Assembly: GCA_934047225.1 (NCBI GenBank)
Contig: OW203998.1
Location: 16,631,280-16,695,279, forward strand
Direction of reading: 5' to 3'
Length of the DNA: 64,000 nucleotides
Source of the DNA: Ypsolopha sequella
Lineage: Eukaryota > Arthropoda > Insecta > Lepidoptera > Ypsolophidae
Shown here: positions 1-9,543 of the stretch, one piece after another
Layout: each line of letters opens with the position of its first letter
Numbering within the stretch: position 1 is the stretch's first letter
Notes under the pieces: model-generated
The model's input: the letters and a program-made list of their open reading frames with translations, nothing else
Told to the model about the DNA's origin: nothing
The model's database searches: none
Position numbers and translations under genes: made by a program

Positions 1-47
1 GCTCGAGGACCCCCAGGGGTCCGCGGACCACAGGTTAAGAAACGCTG
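1..47 (-). mobile_element. hAT transposon terminus (element runs off the left edge)
   Basis: Read on the minus strand, these bases begin CAGCGTTTCTTAACC and continue into a GGTCCGCGGACC palindrome and GGGGGTCC. This is the usual shape of a hAT-superfamily terminal inverted repeat. The outer end is the CTG at 45-47, so the next eight bases (48-55) would be the target-site duplication. The rest of the element lies outside the window, so its coding capacity is unknown. The assignment rests on the terminus alone. Confidence 0.55.
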
Positions 48-1251
48 GTTTATACCATTTTTTAAAACATAAGGACCATTGGTCTGAGAGCATGTTTTTC
101 ACGTGCTGGTCGAAACTTATCACGGCCTCTTCTGGCCCCGTAAATGTCAAATTTCACATAAAATCTTTGATTTTTGGAAAAATAATGATATCGCATCGTG
201 CGAGGTCTGAGTTGTGTGCGTGATGGGTCACAATGTCACAATGCTCCACTTTTTCAGAACCCAAAAATGGCTTTGTCTTGTTCGTGGTGTGCGCTGGGGC
301 AATAGGTTGCGCCTTCTTGGTCTTTTCCCTTCTTTTTCAAAGACACTGTCAAAGTCAAAATCAAAGAGTTTTTTAAGTATATAGGAGCAGTTAAAGCACA
401 CGTATACACGTCAAAGTGACAATATTGAAATAAATCTTATGTACTAAAACACAAAAAAAATTAAAAATAAAATAAAATTAACCATAAATTCGAAAACAAA
501 AATTGTTAAAATAGATAAAAATTAAATTCTTACAATTTTTGTTCAATTCTAGCCAACCATAAGTGGATCTTTGTCATCTAAATAGGCATCTACACTATAG
601 TAGGACCTTTTCGTCAAGAGTAATTTTATACAGTTTTTAAAATGTTTCTCATTTTTTTCTTGAATGAGTTTCGGAATTTTATTATTATTTTAATGCTATT
701 TACAACAAAGCTTGTGTGAGGCACAATCAATTTATTCCTATTTCTGGTCCAATAATTGTGAATGTCCTTGTGCTGAGTATATATTCCAATGGGCAAACAG
801 ATGGAGGTGTACCACTGAGCATTAAGGAGGGATTCCTCTAATTTTGTCTCTTTTCGAACTAATTTTAAACAGTGAAATTGTGATAATTAAAATGTGAAAA
901 AATATTTGCCTCTCTTTTTTTATATTTTGGCCATTCAATACACGATCATTTGTATTTCCTTGCATCCAATAAAATTGCAAAGATAGGCCTAAACTATGAT
1001 CTTATTTCTATTAAGTTATATAATATTATTTCTATTAAGTTATATTCGATTTTGGACAATAAATCAAGAGAAATCATGCAGACAGGACCCGTCTTGCCCC
1101 CGCTTCTCGCCTGCCTCATTTTTGTTGGTTTGCTGACGCCTTCAAACACCCAGATAGAAAACAGTCCTCAAACAGAAGACTGTTGCTTTTTTTCCGGAAT
1201 ATGACAATAAGTCCAGAATATGTCCATGTTTAAACTCCTGTCACAATGTCA
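48..1251. other. AT-rich non-coding stretch, no gene seen
   Basis: AT-rich sequence with runs of A and T. No open frame here has protein-like composition, and the 84-codon frame at 950-1204 looks like chance. I see no splice-flanked exon and no repeat that recurs elsewhere in the window. Confidence 0.5.
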
Positions 1252-1393
1252 TACAGTGCTACAAGGATCTTTAGGCGTGGCGCGATGACAGTGACAGAAG
1301 GGCGCAGCTGTGAAATAATGTTTAGGATAGCAGCGTTAATTCTGATTTTGACCACGACCAATCCACGCACCAAAGGAGCCTTGTCGCACTGTG
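1252..1393 (+). mobile_element. Short MITE, family also at 49585-49718
   Basis: About 140 bp with imperfect inverted ends (TACAGTGCTACAAGGATCTTT at the left; the complement of CCACGCACCAAAGGAGCCTTGT at the right). Internal landmarks GGGCGCAGCTGTGAAA and GACCACGACCAATCCACGC recur in the opposite orientation at 49585-49718. A decayed end of the same family is at about 23025-23060. It has no coding capacity. The superfamily cannot be assigned from these ends. Confidence 0.65.
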
Positions 1394-1873
1394 CACCGAA
1401 CGTCTGTTTTTTTTACACCAATCAACTCGATTCAATCAGCCCGTTTTGGTTCTGGGGTACGTTCATGAGGAATCCAACAAAGTTTTTTTAATTTTGATGT
1501 AATTTTTCTTTTATTTGGCCTATTTGGATACCAATCCTCAAATGTCCTCGAATCTGCTCACAAGTGATACGCCTGTTTCTTCAATATTAGTCGCCAGGCA
1601 ATAGTCACATCTTCCTCAGTGATCGCAGTTGAGGGCTGACCTTCACGAATTTAATCATGGAGAGAAACACGGTCACGATCAAATTCTAAGTACCAATGAC
1701 TCACGATACTCAAATGAGGTGCTTCCCTCCCAAAAGCATTTGCAATCTTGCAGAGAAAGAAAAAATCATAGCCTTCGATTCCATTTTTGGCACGGACGAC
1801 GGACGACAAACTTAAAACAATTGTCACGCGACTTCCCACCATAGATTATTTCATCAATGAATGAGTTCCTCAG
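1394..1873. other. No gene or repeat recognised
   Basis: Two overlapping short open frames on opposite strands (about 1629-1844) show no recognisable composition or splice signals. Nothing else stands out. Confidence 0.4.
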
Positions 1874-2125
1874 ACCAAGAAATCCAAATTAGTTCATAAG
1901 TTTAAAAAAAATAAAACATTCGAAATTCAAACATTTATGAGCGGCCAGGAGCGCAAAAAACCAAGAAATCCAAATTAGTTTATAAGTTTAAAAAAATAAA
2001 ACATTCGAAATTCAAACATTTATGAGCGGCCAGGAGCGCAAAAAACCAAGAAATCCAAATTAGTTTATAAGTTAAAAAAAATAAAACATTCGAAATTCAA
2101 ACATTTATGAGCGGCCAGGAGCGCA
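1874..2125 (+). repeat. Tandem repeat, three copies of about 85 bp
   Basis: The unit runs from ACCAAGAAATCCAAATTAG to GAGCGGCCAGGAGCGCA. It starts at 1874, 1960 and 2045, giving periods of 86 and 85 bp. Copies differ by only one or two bases plus A-run length, so the array is recent. It is not coding. Confidence 0.9.
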
Positions 2126-2152
2126 GAGTTTTCAGTGTGCCCTATGTAGATA

Positions 2153-2319
2153 AAGCCGATTCTGAAGGCTTTAATTTTAGTTTTAGTGCTGTCAAAATCA
2201 AAATTTTTCCAAAGTAATTTAGCTTCTGTTCTTAACACTTATGAACTGTTTTGCAATAAAGAAAATTTAGTTTTGACAGCACTTAAACTAAAATTAAAGC
2301 CTTCAGAAAGAATTGGCTT
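2153..2319. mobile_element. Hairpin MITE
   Basis: Inverted arms of about 50 bp: TCTGAAGGCTTTAATTTTAG at 2161 and its near-perfect complement ending at 2307. The arms extend outward through AAGCC and GGCTT with a small gap. The 70-bp loop is AT-rich. It has no coding capacity. Confidence 0.7.
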
Positions 2320-2469
2320 CAGTACTTACTTAAAGAATCCAAAGCTATTTCTTTATAATATTTAACAGGATTTGCTGAAAACCATTCATTATTACTTTAA
2401 GTTATAGGATATAAACATTAGTTATCTATCAATCAAAATCTTTCACACCATTCAATGAATGGTGTGAAT

Positions 2470-2522
2470 GGCATTCATCAGCCCGTATTCGTCCACTGCT
2501 GGACATAGGCCTCCCCAATATT
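2470..2522 (-). repeat. LINE 3'-end fragment (lepidopteran 'ccactgctggacatagg' motif)
   Basis: Contains CGTCCACTGCTGGACATAGG followed by CCTCCCC. This is the common 3' untranslated end of a lepidopteran non-LTR retrotransposon. Related ends occur at about 30130-30200 and in the GATG-tailed retroposons at 34940, 45042 and 59321. Confidence 0.6.
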
Positions 2523-2615
2523 ACGCCACTTATATACGTAAATGACGCGTAATGATAAAGTACCTACAGCCTACATATATCGGTACCATCAAGAAAAGTT
2601 ACTCGTTACAATAGC

Positions 2616-2619
2616 AAAT
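2616..2619. repeat. Target-site duplication AAAT, left copy
   Basis: AAAT lies directly outside the left terminal inverted repeat and is repeated at 6879-6882 directly outside the right one. The four-base length is characteristic of the Sola superfamily, among others. Confidence 0.75.
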
Positions 2620-2798
2620 GGGTCATTTTACTAATAAGGCCCCACTTCTTAAAAAAATATAAAGTGAACATAGAATTTCTCTGTGGCATTAATTTTATCG
2701 ATAGACTTATGTGGATCATAAATTTGTATGCAGCAGTAAAAATATTTAAATAATATTATTGTTTTGGTTTGAACTTGTCTCACCAGGTGTCAATAAAT

Positions 2799-3193
2799 GT
2801 ATCCTTCGTCACAAAGATTGATTTTTGCATAAAAGAAGTAAATAAACAGTTTTTGTAAAAGAAACATTACCTTTATTATCGGAAACACAAGAGCTTTCTT
2901 TACCTTAACGATTAGTATTTTAATAATCAGTTATATTGATTAAAATTATCAGTCTAAGTCTCCTTCGTCACATTGAAATGAAAACTAAAATCAAAAGTTG
3001 TAAACCATTTAAAGAAAATCACATTATTTGCAATAAACATCTGTAAGGCATGTATGTATAACACTATATAATCTTAATCAGTCTTAAATAAGGTCACTCT
3101 CCGATTATAAATGTGTAGTTTTAAATAATATGATTAGGGGACATCATCCCAGGAACCGTTACGAAGTTGACATAAACGTGACGAAGTAGACAC
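2799..3193. promoter_or_regulatory. Left subterminal repeat cluster of the transposon
   Basis: Four copies of a 12-15 bp motif: GTATCCTTCGTCAC at 2799, TCCTTCGTCA at 2961, CGTTACGAAGTTGAC at 3158 and CGTGACGAAGTAGACAC at 3178. Both orientations occur. Subterminal repeats of this kind usually bind the transposase; that role is inferred. Confidence 0.65.
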
Positions 3194-3371
3194 AAAATCA
3201 TTAAAGGAACAGAGAACATAAATCTAAGAATATTACTTATTAATAAGTATGAATAAATACATATTTGCCCCTTTTTAGCTTTATTTGCTATCAAAGATGG
3301 TTATTAATTAAAAAAAAAAACAGAAAATCTTTTAAAAATCATCTCTTAAATTAAGCTGCTTAGACATTATA

Positions 3372-3377
3372 TTTATT
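3372..3377 (-). terminator. Polyadenylation signal AATAAA of the transposase gene
   Basis: AATAAA on the minus strand lies about 11 bases past the TAG stop of the transposase frame. Spacing and sequence fit a eukaryotic poly(A) signal. Confidence 0.5.
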
Positions 3378-3388
3378 TGCAACGACAT

Positions 3389-5956
3389 CTATTTTTCAAA
3401 AACTTCTTCAATAGGTTCCTTAAAACAGTACAATACTCTTTTCCCCTTCATTTTTATAGAAGGCATATCTAATATTTTAATTATATTCTCAAAATCAACA
3501 AATGATACATCATCATCTTTAAGACGAAAAGCACGCTTTGTTTCGTCGACACATCTTAAAAAAGTAACCTTTACTTCTGAGTCTTCAAAATCACGATCAG
3601 TAACACCAACATAATTGTATTGTTTGTTCTTTTCACTCATTATTTTTATAAGCAAGTATGTACCTTTAGGAATATTTCTTGGGTGGATTTCTGTTTTATC
3701 GACGCTGGTACCGGCACAGGTGTTTCTATTTCTATTTTCTTTGTCCTGAATTTGTGCTAAAGTCTCACTATCAGAGCTATCACTTGAACCTTCATAAATG
3801 TTCTTGAAGAGGAGTCCTGTTCTTCCAGCATTGAGGTTCTGTATGGCAGAATTAAAAATGCCCATTTCATCCATATCAAAATTTCCCGCTTCAACGCATC
3901 CAGCCTCGCCAATATTAACATCTTCGTCAATATCCATATCTTCTGTCACAGTGTTTGAAGAAAAGTTATACTGGGTGCTAGGTGCGATACAAAAACAAGA
4001 ACCGTTAACACCTTCAGTCTTACAGAAGCAGCTTTGCTCACTGTATTTTAATTGTCCTCGTGCACAGGAAAAAATGTGATGCATTCTCATTGTGGCCGGA
4101 ATAGGCAGCAAAGATGTTGGTATAGTCATTGAAATGCGATCGATGTCCTCTTGGGTAATAAGGAACAACTTTACTTTCGTCGCATCTTTTAAAAACGTAT
4201 AGAAATGAGTCACATCGGCAATATCCTTTCCATGAGCGACCATTCTGTCGGCTGTCCTCTTTATCAGTCCCCCTATTCCATCGGCTGCTCCTTTTCCATG
4301 ACCGGCCTCAAAGAATGACCAAGTCATGTTCTTGAATCCATAGTCATCAAATAGTCTGGTCGTCATGAGATAAAAATTCTGTTTCTGACGGTATTGTGTG
4401 CAGGGACCGTCTGAAAACCAGTGAATAGTATGTATTTCTGGATAGTTCTCATTAATAAACTTTAGAATCGGGTCTACGTGAGCCCATATTGCGGCAGGAT
4501 TGTGAAGCAGACATGATGAAACCGTACAGAATGATGTAATTTCTTTGGTTTCTGCTCCTTCAGGCTTTCTGTAGATGACAGCTGTGTGTAATGACAGCTG
4601 GTTACGAGAACCCCCGAAATGGTGAGATTGTATCTCTTGACTACATTTACAATTATAGTTCTCGCTAAAGTCGATATGGACAGCAACACTTTTGTGGTCT
4701 AAATTGTCAATACAGTCTCTATAAGCTTTATGTTGGATTCGGACGTTAAACACATGTTTTTTGAATTCTATGAGGTCTTTCTTAAAACTGACAATCAGAT
4801 CCGATAGCTTAGCTTGTTGAAGCTCTTTTACATTTTTGGAAATCTTGCGTTTTTTCTGATCTTTAGTAATCTCTTCAGTTTTACGCACCCATTCCCACCA
4901 AGACACTTCATCATCTGGACACAAATTTAAATCAATCAAATTCTTGCCGCTACATTGTTCACATGCCTCAAACATGCATTCCTTTTGATTTATACTACAA
5001 ACTACAGACTCCAGAAAACGACTCAAGTCGCTGGTGAAAACTGCTCGTTTTTTCTTTAAAGCCAGTATTTTGTACTGAATATTAGTGTGGAGCTTGCACA
5101 GGCATGTTTCGCGAGCATCAGCGGAAGGAGTAACTACATAAAATGGCCTGTTCATTGTAAAGTATGAGTAACAACATTTCATGCCACTTTCTTTTAAAAA
5201 GGAGCGGTGAAGATTTGTCATTATATCAAGGAGGAATCTCTTCTGTTTCTTTACTTTATTTTTGGTCACTGTCTCTTTTTTGCCAGCTGTAGCACGACTG
5301 ACATCATCACGCAGGAAGAAATCTTGGACCGCCTTTCGTAAATCTTTAGCCTTCTGGACTTTCTGACATCTCCGCAATTTATCTTTGCATTTTATTCCGA
5401 GTGCTGCAACTCTTATCTCTTGGGTAAGACCTGTTTTCTCTACAAAATTTGATGCAAGCATTTCCTTGATAATTTTTCTCTCTTTCCTAGACTTCGTAGT
5501 TTTGTATTTTTCTTGAATAGCTGTACACACCACCTCGTATTTATCAAAACGGGATTTAGTTCGCTGTAATTTTTTCTTACAAGCTTCATATTTGCGTTTC
5601 CATTCAGTCATTTCTGTCTCCAACCTTAGATTATCTCTGTAAAGCTTAGTTCTTTCCCGACGCATTTTTTTCGTTTTAAAATGAACTTTTCGTGAGCTAG
5701 CGTCGGTTAGAGATGGTGAAAGAGTGTCTTCCTCTATAAGCTGCTCTCGTTCTTTTAACTTTTCTCTATACTTTTTCTGTTTAATCTTCCATTTTCGATT
5801 TGTCAGTCTTTTTTCTCTACAATTCATGTCTTTAACAAGTTTCTTATTAGTGTGATATCTTTCTCTTGCTTTTCTCAAGTATTCTTCATACTTCTCCTTA
5901 TCAGCCTGTTTCTTGAGCCTACAGCGACGTTGTCTTTCTGCTGCTGTTAGCGCCAT
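3389..5956 (-). CDS. Transposase, DDE type, Sola-like (855 aa)
   Basis: Single-exon gene for a predicted nuclear transposase that would cut the element's own ends. Residues 1-70 are strongly basic and start MALTAAERQRRCRLKK, a short basic N-terminal motif seen in many transposon-related insect and cnidarian proteins. Residues 100-150 look like coiled coil. Cys pairs around 261-289 and 319-335 (CMFEACEQC) may bind zinc. The catalytic candidates are D429 in HIDFSENY, D516 in HWFSDGP and E550 in SFFEAGHGKG. The last two are 34 residues apart, the classic DD(34)E spacing, and are followed by a Gly-rich GHGKGAADGIGG stretch. Residues 640-740 are acidic and Ser-rich; 765-855 form a small C-terminal domain. 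There are no internal stops or frameshifts. The start is the first ATG after an AT-rich leader. The Sola assignment is inference; the transposase role is well supported by TIRs and the target duplication. Confidence 0.85.
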   Translation of the reverse strand: MALTAAERQRRCRLKKQADKEKYEEYLRKARERYHTNKKLVKDMNCREKRLTNRKWKIKQKKYREKLKEREQLIEEDTLSPSLTDASSRKVHFKTKKMRRERTKLYRDNLRLETEMTEWKRKYEACKKKLQRTKSRFDKYEVVCTAIQEKYKTTKSRKERKIIKEMLASNFVEKTGLTQEIRVAALGIKCKDKLRRCQKVQKAKDLRKAVQDFFLRDDVSRATAGKKETVTKNKVKKQKRFLLDIMTNLHRSFLKESGMKCCYSYFTMNRPFYVVTPSADARETCLCKLHTNIQYKILALKKKRAVFTSDLSRFLESVVCSINQKECMFEACEQCSGKNLIDLNLCPDDEVSWWEWVRKTEEITKDQKKRKISKNVKELQQAKLSDLIVSFKKDLIEFKKHVFNVRIQHKAYRDCIDNLDHKSVAVHIDFSENYNCKCSQEIQSHHFGGSRNQLSLHTAVIYRKPEGAETKEITSFCTVSSCLLHNPAAIWAHVDPILKFINENYPEIHTIHWFSDGPCTQYRQKQNFYLMTTRLFDDYGFKNMTWSFFEAGHGKGAADGIGGLIKRTADRMVAHGKDIADVTHFYTFLKDATKVKLFLITQEDIDRISMTIPTSLLPIPATMRMHHIFSCARGQLKYSEQSCFCKTEGVNGSCFCIAPSTQYNFSSNTVTEDMDIDEDVNIGEAGCVEAGNFDMDEMGIFNSAIQNLNAGRTGLLFKNIYEGSSDSSDSETLAQIQDKENRNRNTCAGTSVDKTEIHPRNIPKGTYLLIKIMSEKNKQYNYVGVTDRDFEDSEVKVTFLRCVDETKRAFRLKDDDVSFVDFENIIKILDMPSIKMKGKRVLYCFKEPIEEVFEK

Positions 5957-6062
5957 ATTATTCTAAAATAATGAAAAAGACTATTTTATTTATGAGACAA
6001 AACGAAATTTATAAAGGCAAAACGTTTTTTTTTTCAAAGTATTGCTATTTACAGCACATAAG

Positions 6063-6480
6063 TCCCCTTCGTAGCATCTTCGTCTCCTTCGTAACGATAA
6101 ACAATGTGACGAAGGATACGCGTGACGAAGTATACATATTTTAAGGTTATAAATCTGAGGTGAAATTGGTATAACATAATTACAGAAATTTAACTCAAAT
6201 CAAAACAAAACAATCAAATATGTAACATATGTGAAAGATATTCAATTACAAGTAATACTTACTTTTAAAACGCCGTGACTTCGGATACGAACACAAAATA
6301 CACGCTGCCTAGGCGGAACGCGCGAATCACACTAACTGCAGCTAGTGTCAAATTTCACACCTCCCCTCCATTGCCCCCGCGCCACTAAAAATTACGACGT
6401 TCCTTTTTACGCATAGTTGTCGCGTGCGATGGTTTAAACAGAGAATATTCTAGTTTTATGGATGTCGTTACGAAGGATAC
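6063..6480. promoter_or_regulatory. Right subterminal repeat cluster of the transposon
   Basis: At least five copies of the motif found in the left cluster: CCTTCGTAGC at 6065, CTCCTTCGTAACG at 6084, TGTGACGAAGGATACG at 6105, CGTGACGAAGTATAC at 6121 and CGTTACGAAGGATAC at 6466. A weaker one is near 6275. The cluster overlaps the region upstream of the transposase ATG, so binding could also autoregulate transcription (inference). Confidence 0.65.
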
Positions 6481-6882
6481 AAAATATATGGGACAAAGTT
6501 TAGTCACGCCTTGTAAAAAAAAAAGACAGATTAAATTAGCTTTTTTTGCTGTTATTGAAATAAATATGTACCGAGCCTTTTATTTTCGATATTAAATAGC
6601 TGGTTTTTCATACAAATATAATAGTTAATTTCGTGTTTCTAAGAACACGATCTACTGGGGACACTGCATTTTAGAGGGGTAAACTATATTTCACATCAAA
6701 TTTAACTTATTATAATGCCGTTCTCAAGTAAATAGCAAAAGAAGTATTATAGTGTTATATTTTAAGTTTATAACTTTTAAATGCGATTTCGCAATATTAA
6801 GATGCTGACAGATTTAACAATATTTTTCGTTCTGGACAAGCACCAAAACCTAAAGGGACCTTAAAAGTAAAATGACCCAAAT

Positions 6883-7101
6883 AGTCCAAGATAGTACAAG
6901 AAGTATGTCACACGTAGAAAAAAACATTTTAAGAAAATACCTTCTCACGCTATTTCGATAAATTTTGCTTTGTGGTAAACTCTTTGTAGTTCCGCGTTTA
7001 ATATAATCTTGTAACAAAATTGTGTTTTTAATATGAAAATAAGAATATGGATGGTACCTAGAATCTGAAATTAAGCTCTATCAAACATATATACTATATA
7101 T
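6883..7101. other. No feature recognised
   Basis: AT-rich flanking DNA between the transposon and the hairpin. No open frame or repeat seen. Confidence 0.4.
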
Positions 7102-7188
7102 ACGGGTTATCAAAATTAGTAAACAAAAGAAGTACCTATATAATTATTATATAGGTACTTCTTTTGTTTACTAATTTTGATAACCCGT
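7102..7188. repeat. Perfect 41-bp-arm hairpin
   Basis: Arms 7102-7142 and 7148-7188 are exact reverse complements (ACGGGTTATCAAAATTAG and onward) around a 5-bp loop. Perfect identity over 41 bp means a recent MITE-type insertion or a selected RNA hairpin. No target duplication is obvious. Confidence 0.9.
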
Positions 7189-7232
7189 CAAACCCGAATA
7201 AAATATAATTTATCTTTTTAAAGGTATACCCG

Positions 7233-7524
7233 GCGTTTCGAAGTGGTTCCACATTACGTGGTTGCAGGACTTCGGTATTTCGTAGCGGTTTCACATTACG
7301 TGGTTGCAGGACTTCAATGTTTCGTAGTGGTTTCACATTACGTGGTTGCAGGACTTTGATGTGTCGTAGCGGTTTAACATTACGTAGTTGCAGGACAATG
7401 TTTCGTAGTGGTTTCACATTACGTGGTTGCAGGACTTCAATGTTTCGGAGCGGTTTCACATTACGTGGTTGCAGGACTTCAATGTTTCGTAGCGGTTTCA
7501 CATTACGTGGTTGCAGGACTTCGA
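7233..7524. repeat. 42-bp minisatellite, seven copies
   Basis: The core TTGCAGGAC recurs at 7262, 7304, 7346, 7388, 7427, 7469 and 7511. Spacings are 42 bp, with one of 39. Because both lengths are multiples of three, both strands stay open. The minus frame gives a 14-residue period (LRNIEVLQPRNVKP) that continues into the neighbouring hairpin until a stop at 7136; the plus frame repeats FRSGFTLRGCRT. No promoter, splice site or known family supports translation. Confidence 0.9.
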
Positions 7525-7529
7525 TATGA

Positions 7530-8135
7530 TTGTAGTTGAAGAAAGACTGCTAAATTAGTAAATACTTGTACTAATAAAGTATGAAACTCAAGTTGACTTT
7601 TTTGTTGAAACTAGATGCTGGGTTATGATGGCAAATTTTTGTTCAATTTATAACAACGGTTATTTTAATTTAATTGAAACATAAATGCAGGCGACGATAA
7701 TATCATCTACTTCCGTATCTAGGCGACAAAATAAAATGTGCAACATTTTCTATTAAAGTAATATTATAAATAACGTTAACCCAATCCAATTACTAAGCCT
7801 TAGAAATATGGCGCAAAACAAAAACGGTATTCTACCTCTATGAACAACCCAAGTAACAACTTTGTTTCCAATATCTAAGTGTAACAATCTGGATATGGTG
7901 GCCGAGGATTGCGAAGGTATTTTAAACGCCATAAATGTGCATCTTCATAAAATTACTACAAAGGAAAAGAAGTATAGACTGATCAGATTAAAAATGTCGG
8001 TAGCCCTTTGCAACAGATTACGTACCTATTATTGTTTCATAACTTTTTATAACAAAGTTTCTGGGCTGGAATTTGTATTCGTATTAGATACTTATTCGTT
8101 GTTTTTTTTTTACCATTTATCCTCCAATTCGCTTA
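7530..8135. other. No gene recognised
   Basis: AT-rich DNA. The 99-codon plus frame at 7862-8161 runs into a dispersed repeat and lacks protein-like composition. Confidence 0.4.
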
Positions 8136-8575
8136 GATTAAATTATGTAAAGGTGTGTTAATTCAAAAACCATTACGAGATTTAGGTTTAATAAGCCGTA
8201 TTTTAGATATTTTTGTCTAAAAAATGTCATGATAATGAATATTTTTACGACTACTTATAAAACTTACATTTGTCTTGGTGTGACATCACTTGAGAAATGG
8301 CTGTTTAGAAACGTGTCCTTTGATATCAAGATAAATTTATAAAAATTTGCTGCCGACTGATTTGACAGATGGATGACAGATGAGTAAACAGACCACTTCT
8401 TTATAAGCAATCACACATCACAATCAGTAAGTATAATGTCTGAAATTACCGACAATTCTTTAAAAAATCATATAAAATAATGGTTAATTTATATACCAAA
8501 ATAATGAAAACTATGTCCTAAGCTGACGTATATTCTCTGAAAAAAAATATTTTTGAAATTTAGCTATGGGAATTG
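8136..8575 (+). repeat. Dispersed repeat, uninterrupted copy (partner at 55866)
   Basis: About 440 bp beginning ATTATGTAAAGGTGTGTTAA and ending near TTTAGCTATGGGAATT, clearly homologous to 55866-56945. Shared blocks include GAGAAATGGCTGTTTAGAAA and ATTTATAAAAATTTGC. In the second copy a tRNA-module repeat of about 590 bp interrupts the sequence shortly before the end, so this copy shows the empty site. Confidence 0.8.
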
Positions 8576-8696
8576 CTGGACATAATAAACGTACATAATG
8601 GCGGGAAATATTATCTCATAGAATTCAAATTAAAGTGTACGTAATATGTTAAAAATACGTACTATGTTATTTATAGCGGCGAAGTATTGACAGGTG

Positions 8697-8945
8697 GGGT
8701 AAATTCCTGACAGCGACGGCATACCGCCAGCTAGGTGGGCCGATGAAATTTACAGGGTAGCTGTTAGGACATGGATAAGATCGGCCCATAACAGGAATTG
8801 GGGGCAGAAAATAGAGGAGGCTTATATGGAGCTGAAACGAGCTGTCAGTGATGATGATAGCGCAATCCATTGCTTGGATAACTCTCAACTGAAAAACCAA
8901 TACGAAACAAATTCTCTAAAAAAAACTGTTCATGAAATGAAATGA
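8697..8945 (+). pseudogene. LINE reverse transcriptase C-terminal fragment (RTE-like)
   Basis: One plus-strand frame reads PPARWADEIYRV, then WIRSAHNRNWGQKIEEAY and a Ser/Asp-rich tail to a stop. This matches the 'RWADEI...W...A..R..W..LEEAY' end of RTE-type lepidopteran LINE ORF2 proteins. The frame breaks upstream of 8697 and there is no RT core, so it is a 5'-truncated dead fragment. Clade assignment is from memory of the motif only. Confidence 0.6.
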
Positions 8946-9380
8946 CGACGGTCTATTGGTAAATTTATTGACTTTAATCGGCATTGAGCGCGCATAAAAT
9001 TGCGGAAAAAATCTAGTAGTAAATAATTATAGAGCGAAATGTAAAATCAAACATTCAAAATCTCATTGAAATCTGTATCTAATGTAATCTAACCAAATAA
9101 AACGCCTCAATTAAATTTTTAAGGGTCGCTCTATACAGAACGCGTTTTGGGTTCTGCGGTCCAAAACTCCAAGCAATCAGAACGCGCGTTCTCCTTGACC
9201 ACCGCGGCAGATCAAACGCCGCCGCGCCGAGATTTGCATGGAGACTCCCCCGAACTTCGCTTAGACGGCGTTTAGAGCACGCATCTGTGTGCGTGAGTTT
9301 GAATCAGAGCGTTATACTAAGATTCACTACTCTATAAATATATTTACTCTGACCGCGGTCTGTGTGTAAAGATCCAAGCC
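8946..9380. other. No gene; GC-richer patch at 9140-9300
   Basis: AT-rich, then a CpG-bearing stretch with no open frame of note. Nothing recognisable. Confidence 0.4.
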
Positions 9381-9543
9381 GCGGGTCTACCACGTAATTC
9401 TGATTTTCATCAATATCAGCTTGAGATTGAAATTTGACGTGCGTGCGACGACGCCCGCCTAACATGCCATCTCTTTTGCACGCACGTCAAATTTCAATCT
9501 CAAGTTGATGTTGATGAAAATCAGAATTACGCGGTAGACCCGC
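9381..9543. mobile_element. Hairpin MITE with GCGGGTCTAC ends
   Basis: Arms of about 67 bp run from GCGGGTCTACCACGTAATTC inward to TTTGACGTGCGTGC and pair with the right arm ending GTAGACCCGC with only a few mismatches. A fragment, CGCGGTAGACCC, recurs at about 26025. Confidence 0.8.

Larger units (their letters stand above)
2620..6878 (-). mobile_element. Complete DDE DNA transposon, Sola-like, 4.26 kb
   Basis: The ends form an inverted repeat. The left end reads GGGTCATTTTACT at 2620, the right end is its complement ending at 6878, and 21 of the first 24 positions match. The element is bracketed by a 4-bp AAAT duplication. It carries one long uninterrupted gene (3389-5956, minus) and, in both flanks, repeats of a CGTNACGAAGGATAC-type motif that are likely transposase-binding sites. 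The combination of DDE spacing, 4-bp duplication and short TIR fits Sola best, but I could not compare it with reference Sola proteins. The intact frame, intact ends and perfect duplication suggest a young, possibly autonomous copy. Confidence 0.85.

Noticed and set aside
7233..7524. CRISPR-like array
   Set aside because: Units are contiguous without unique spacers, in a eukaryotic setting; a minisatellite.
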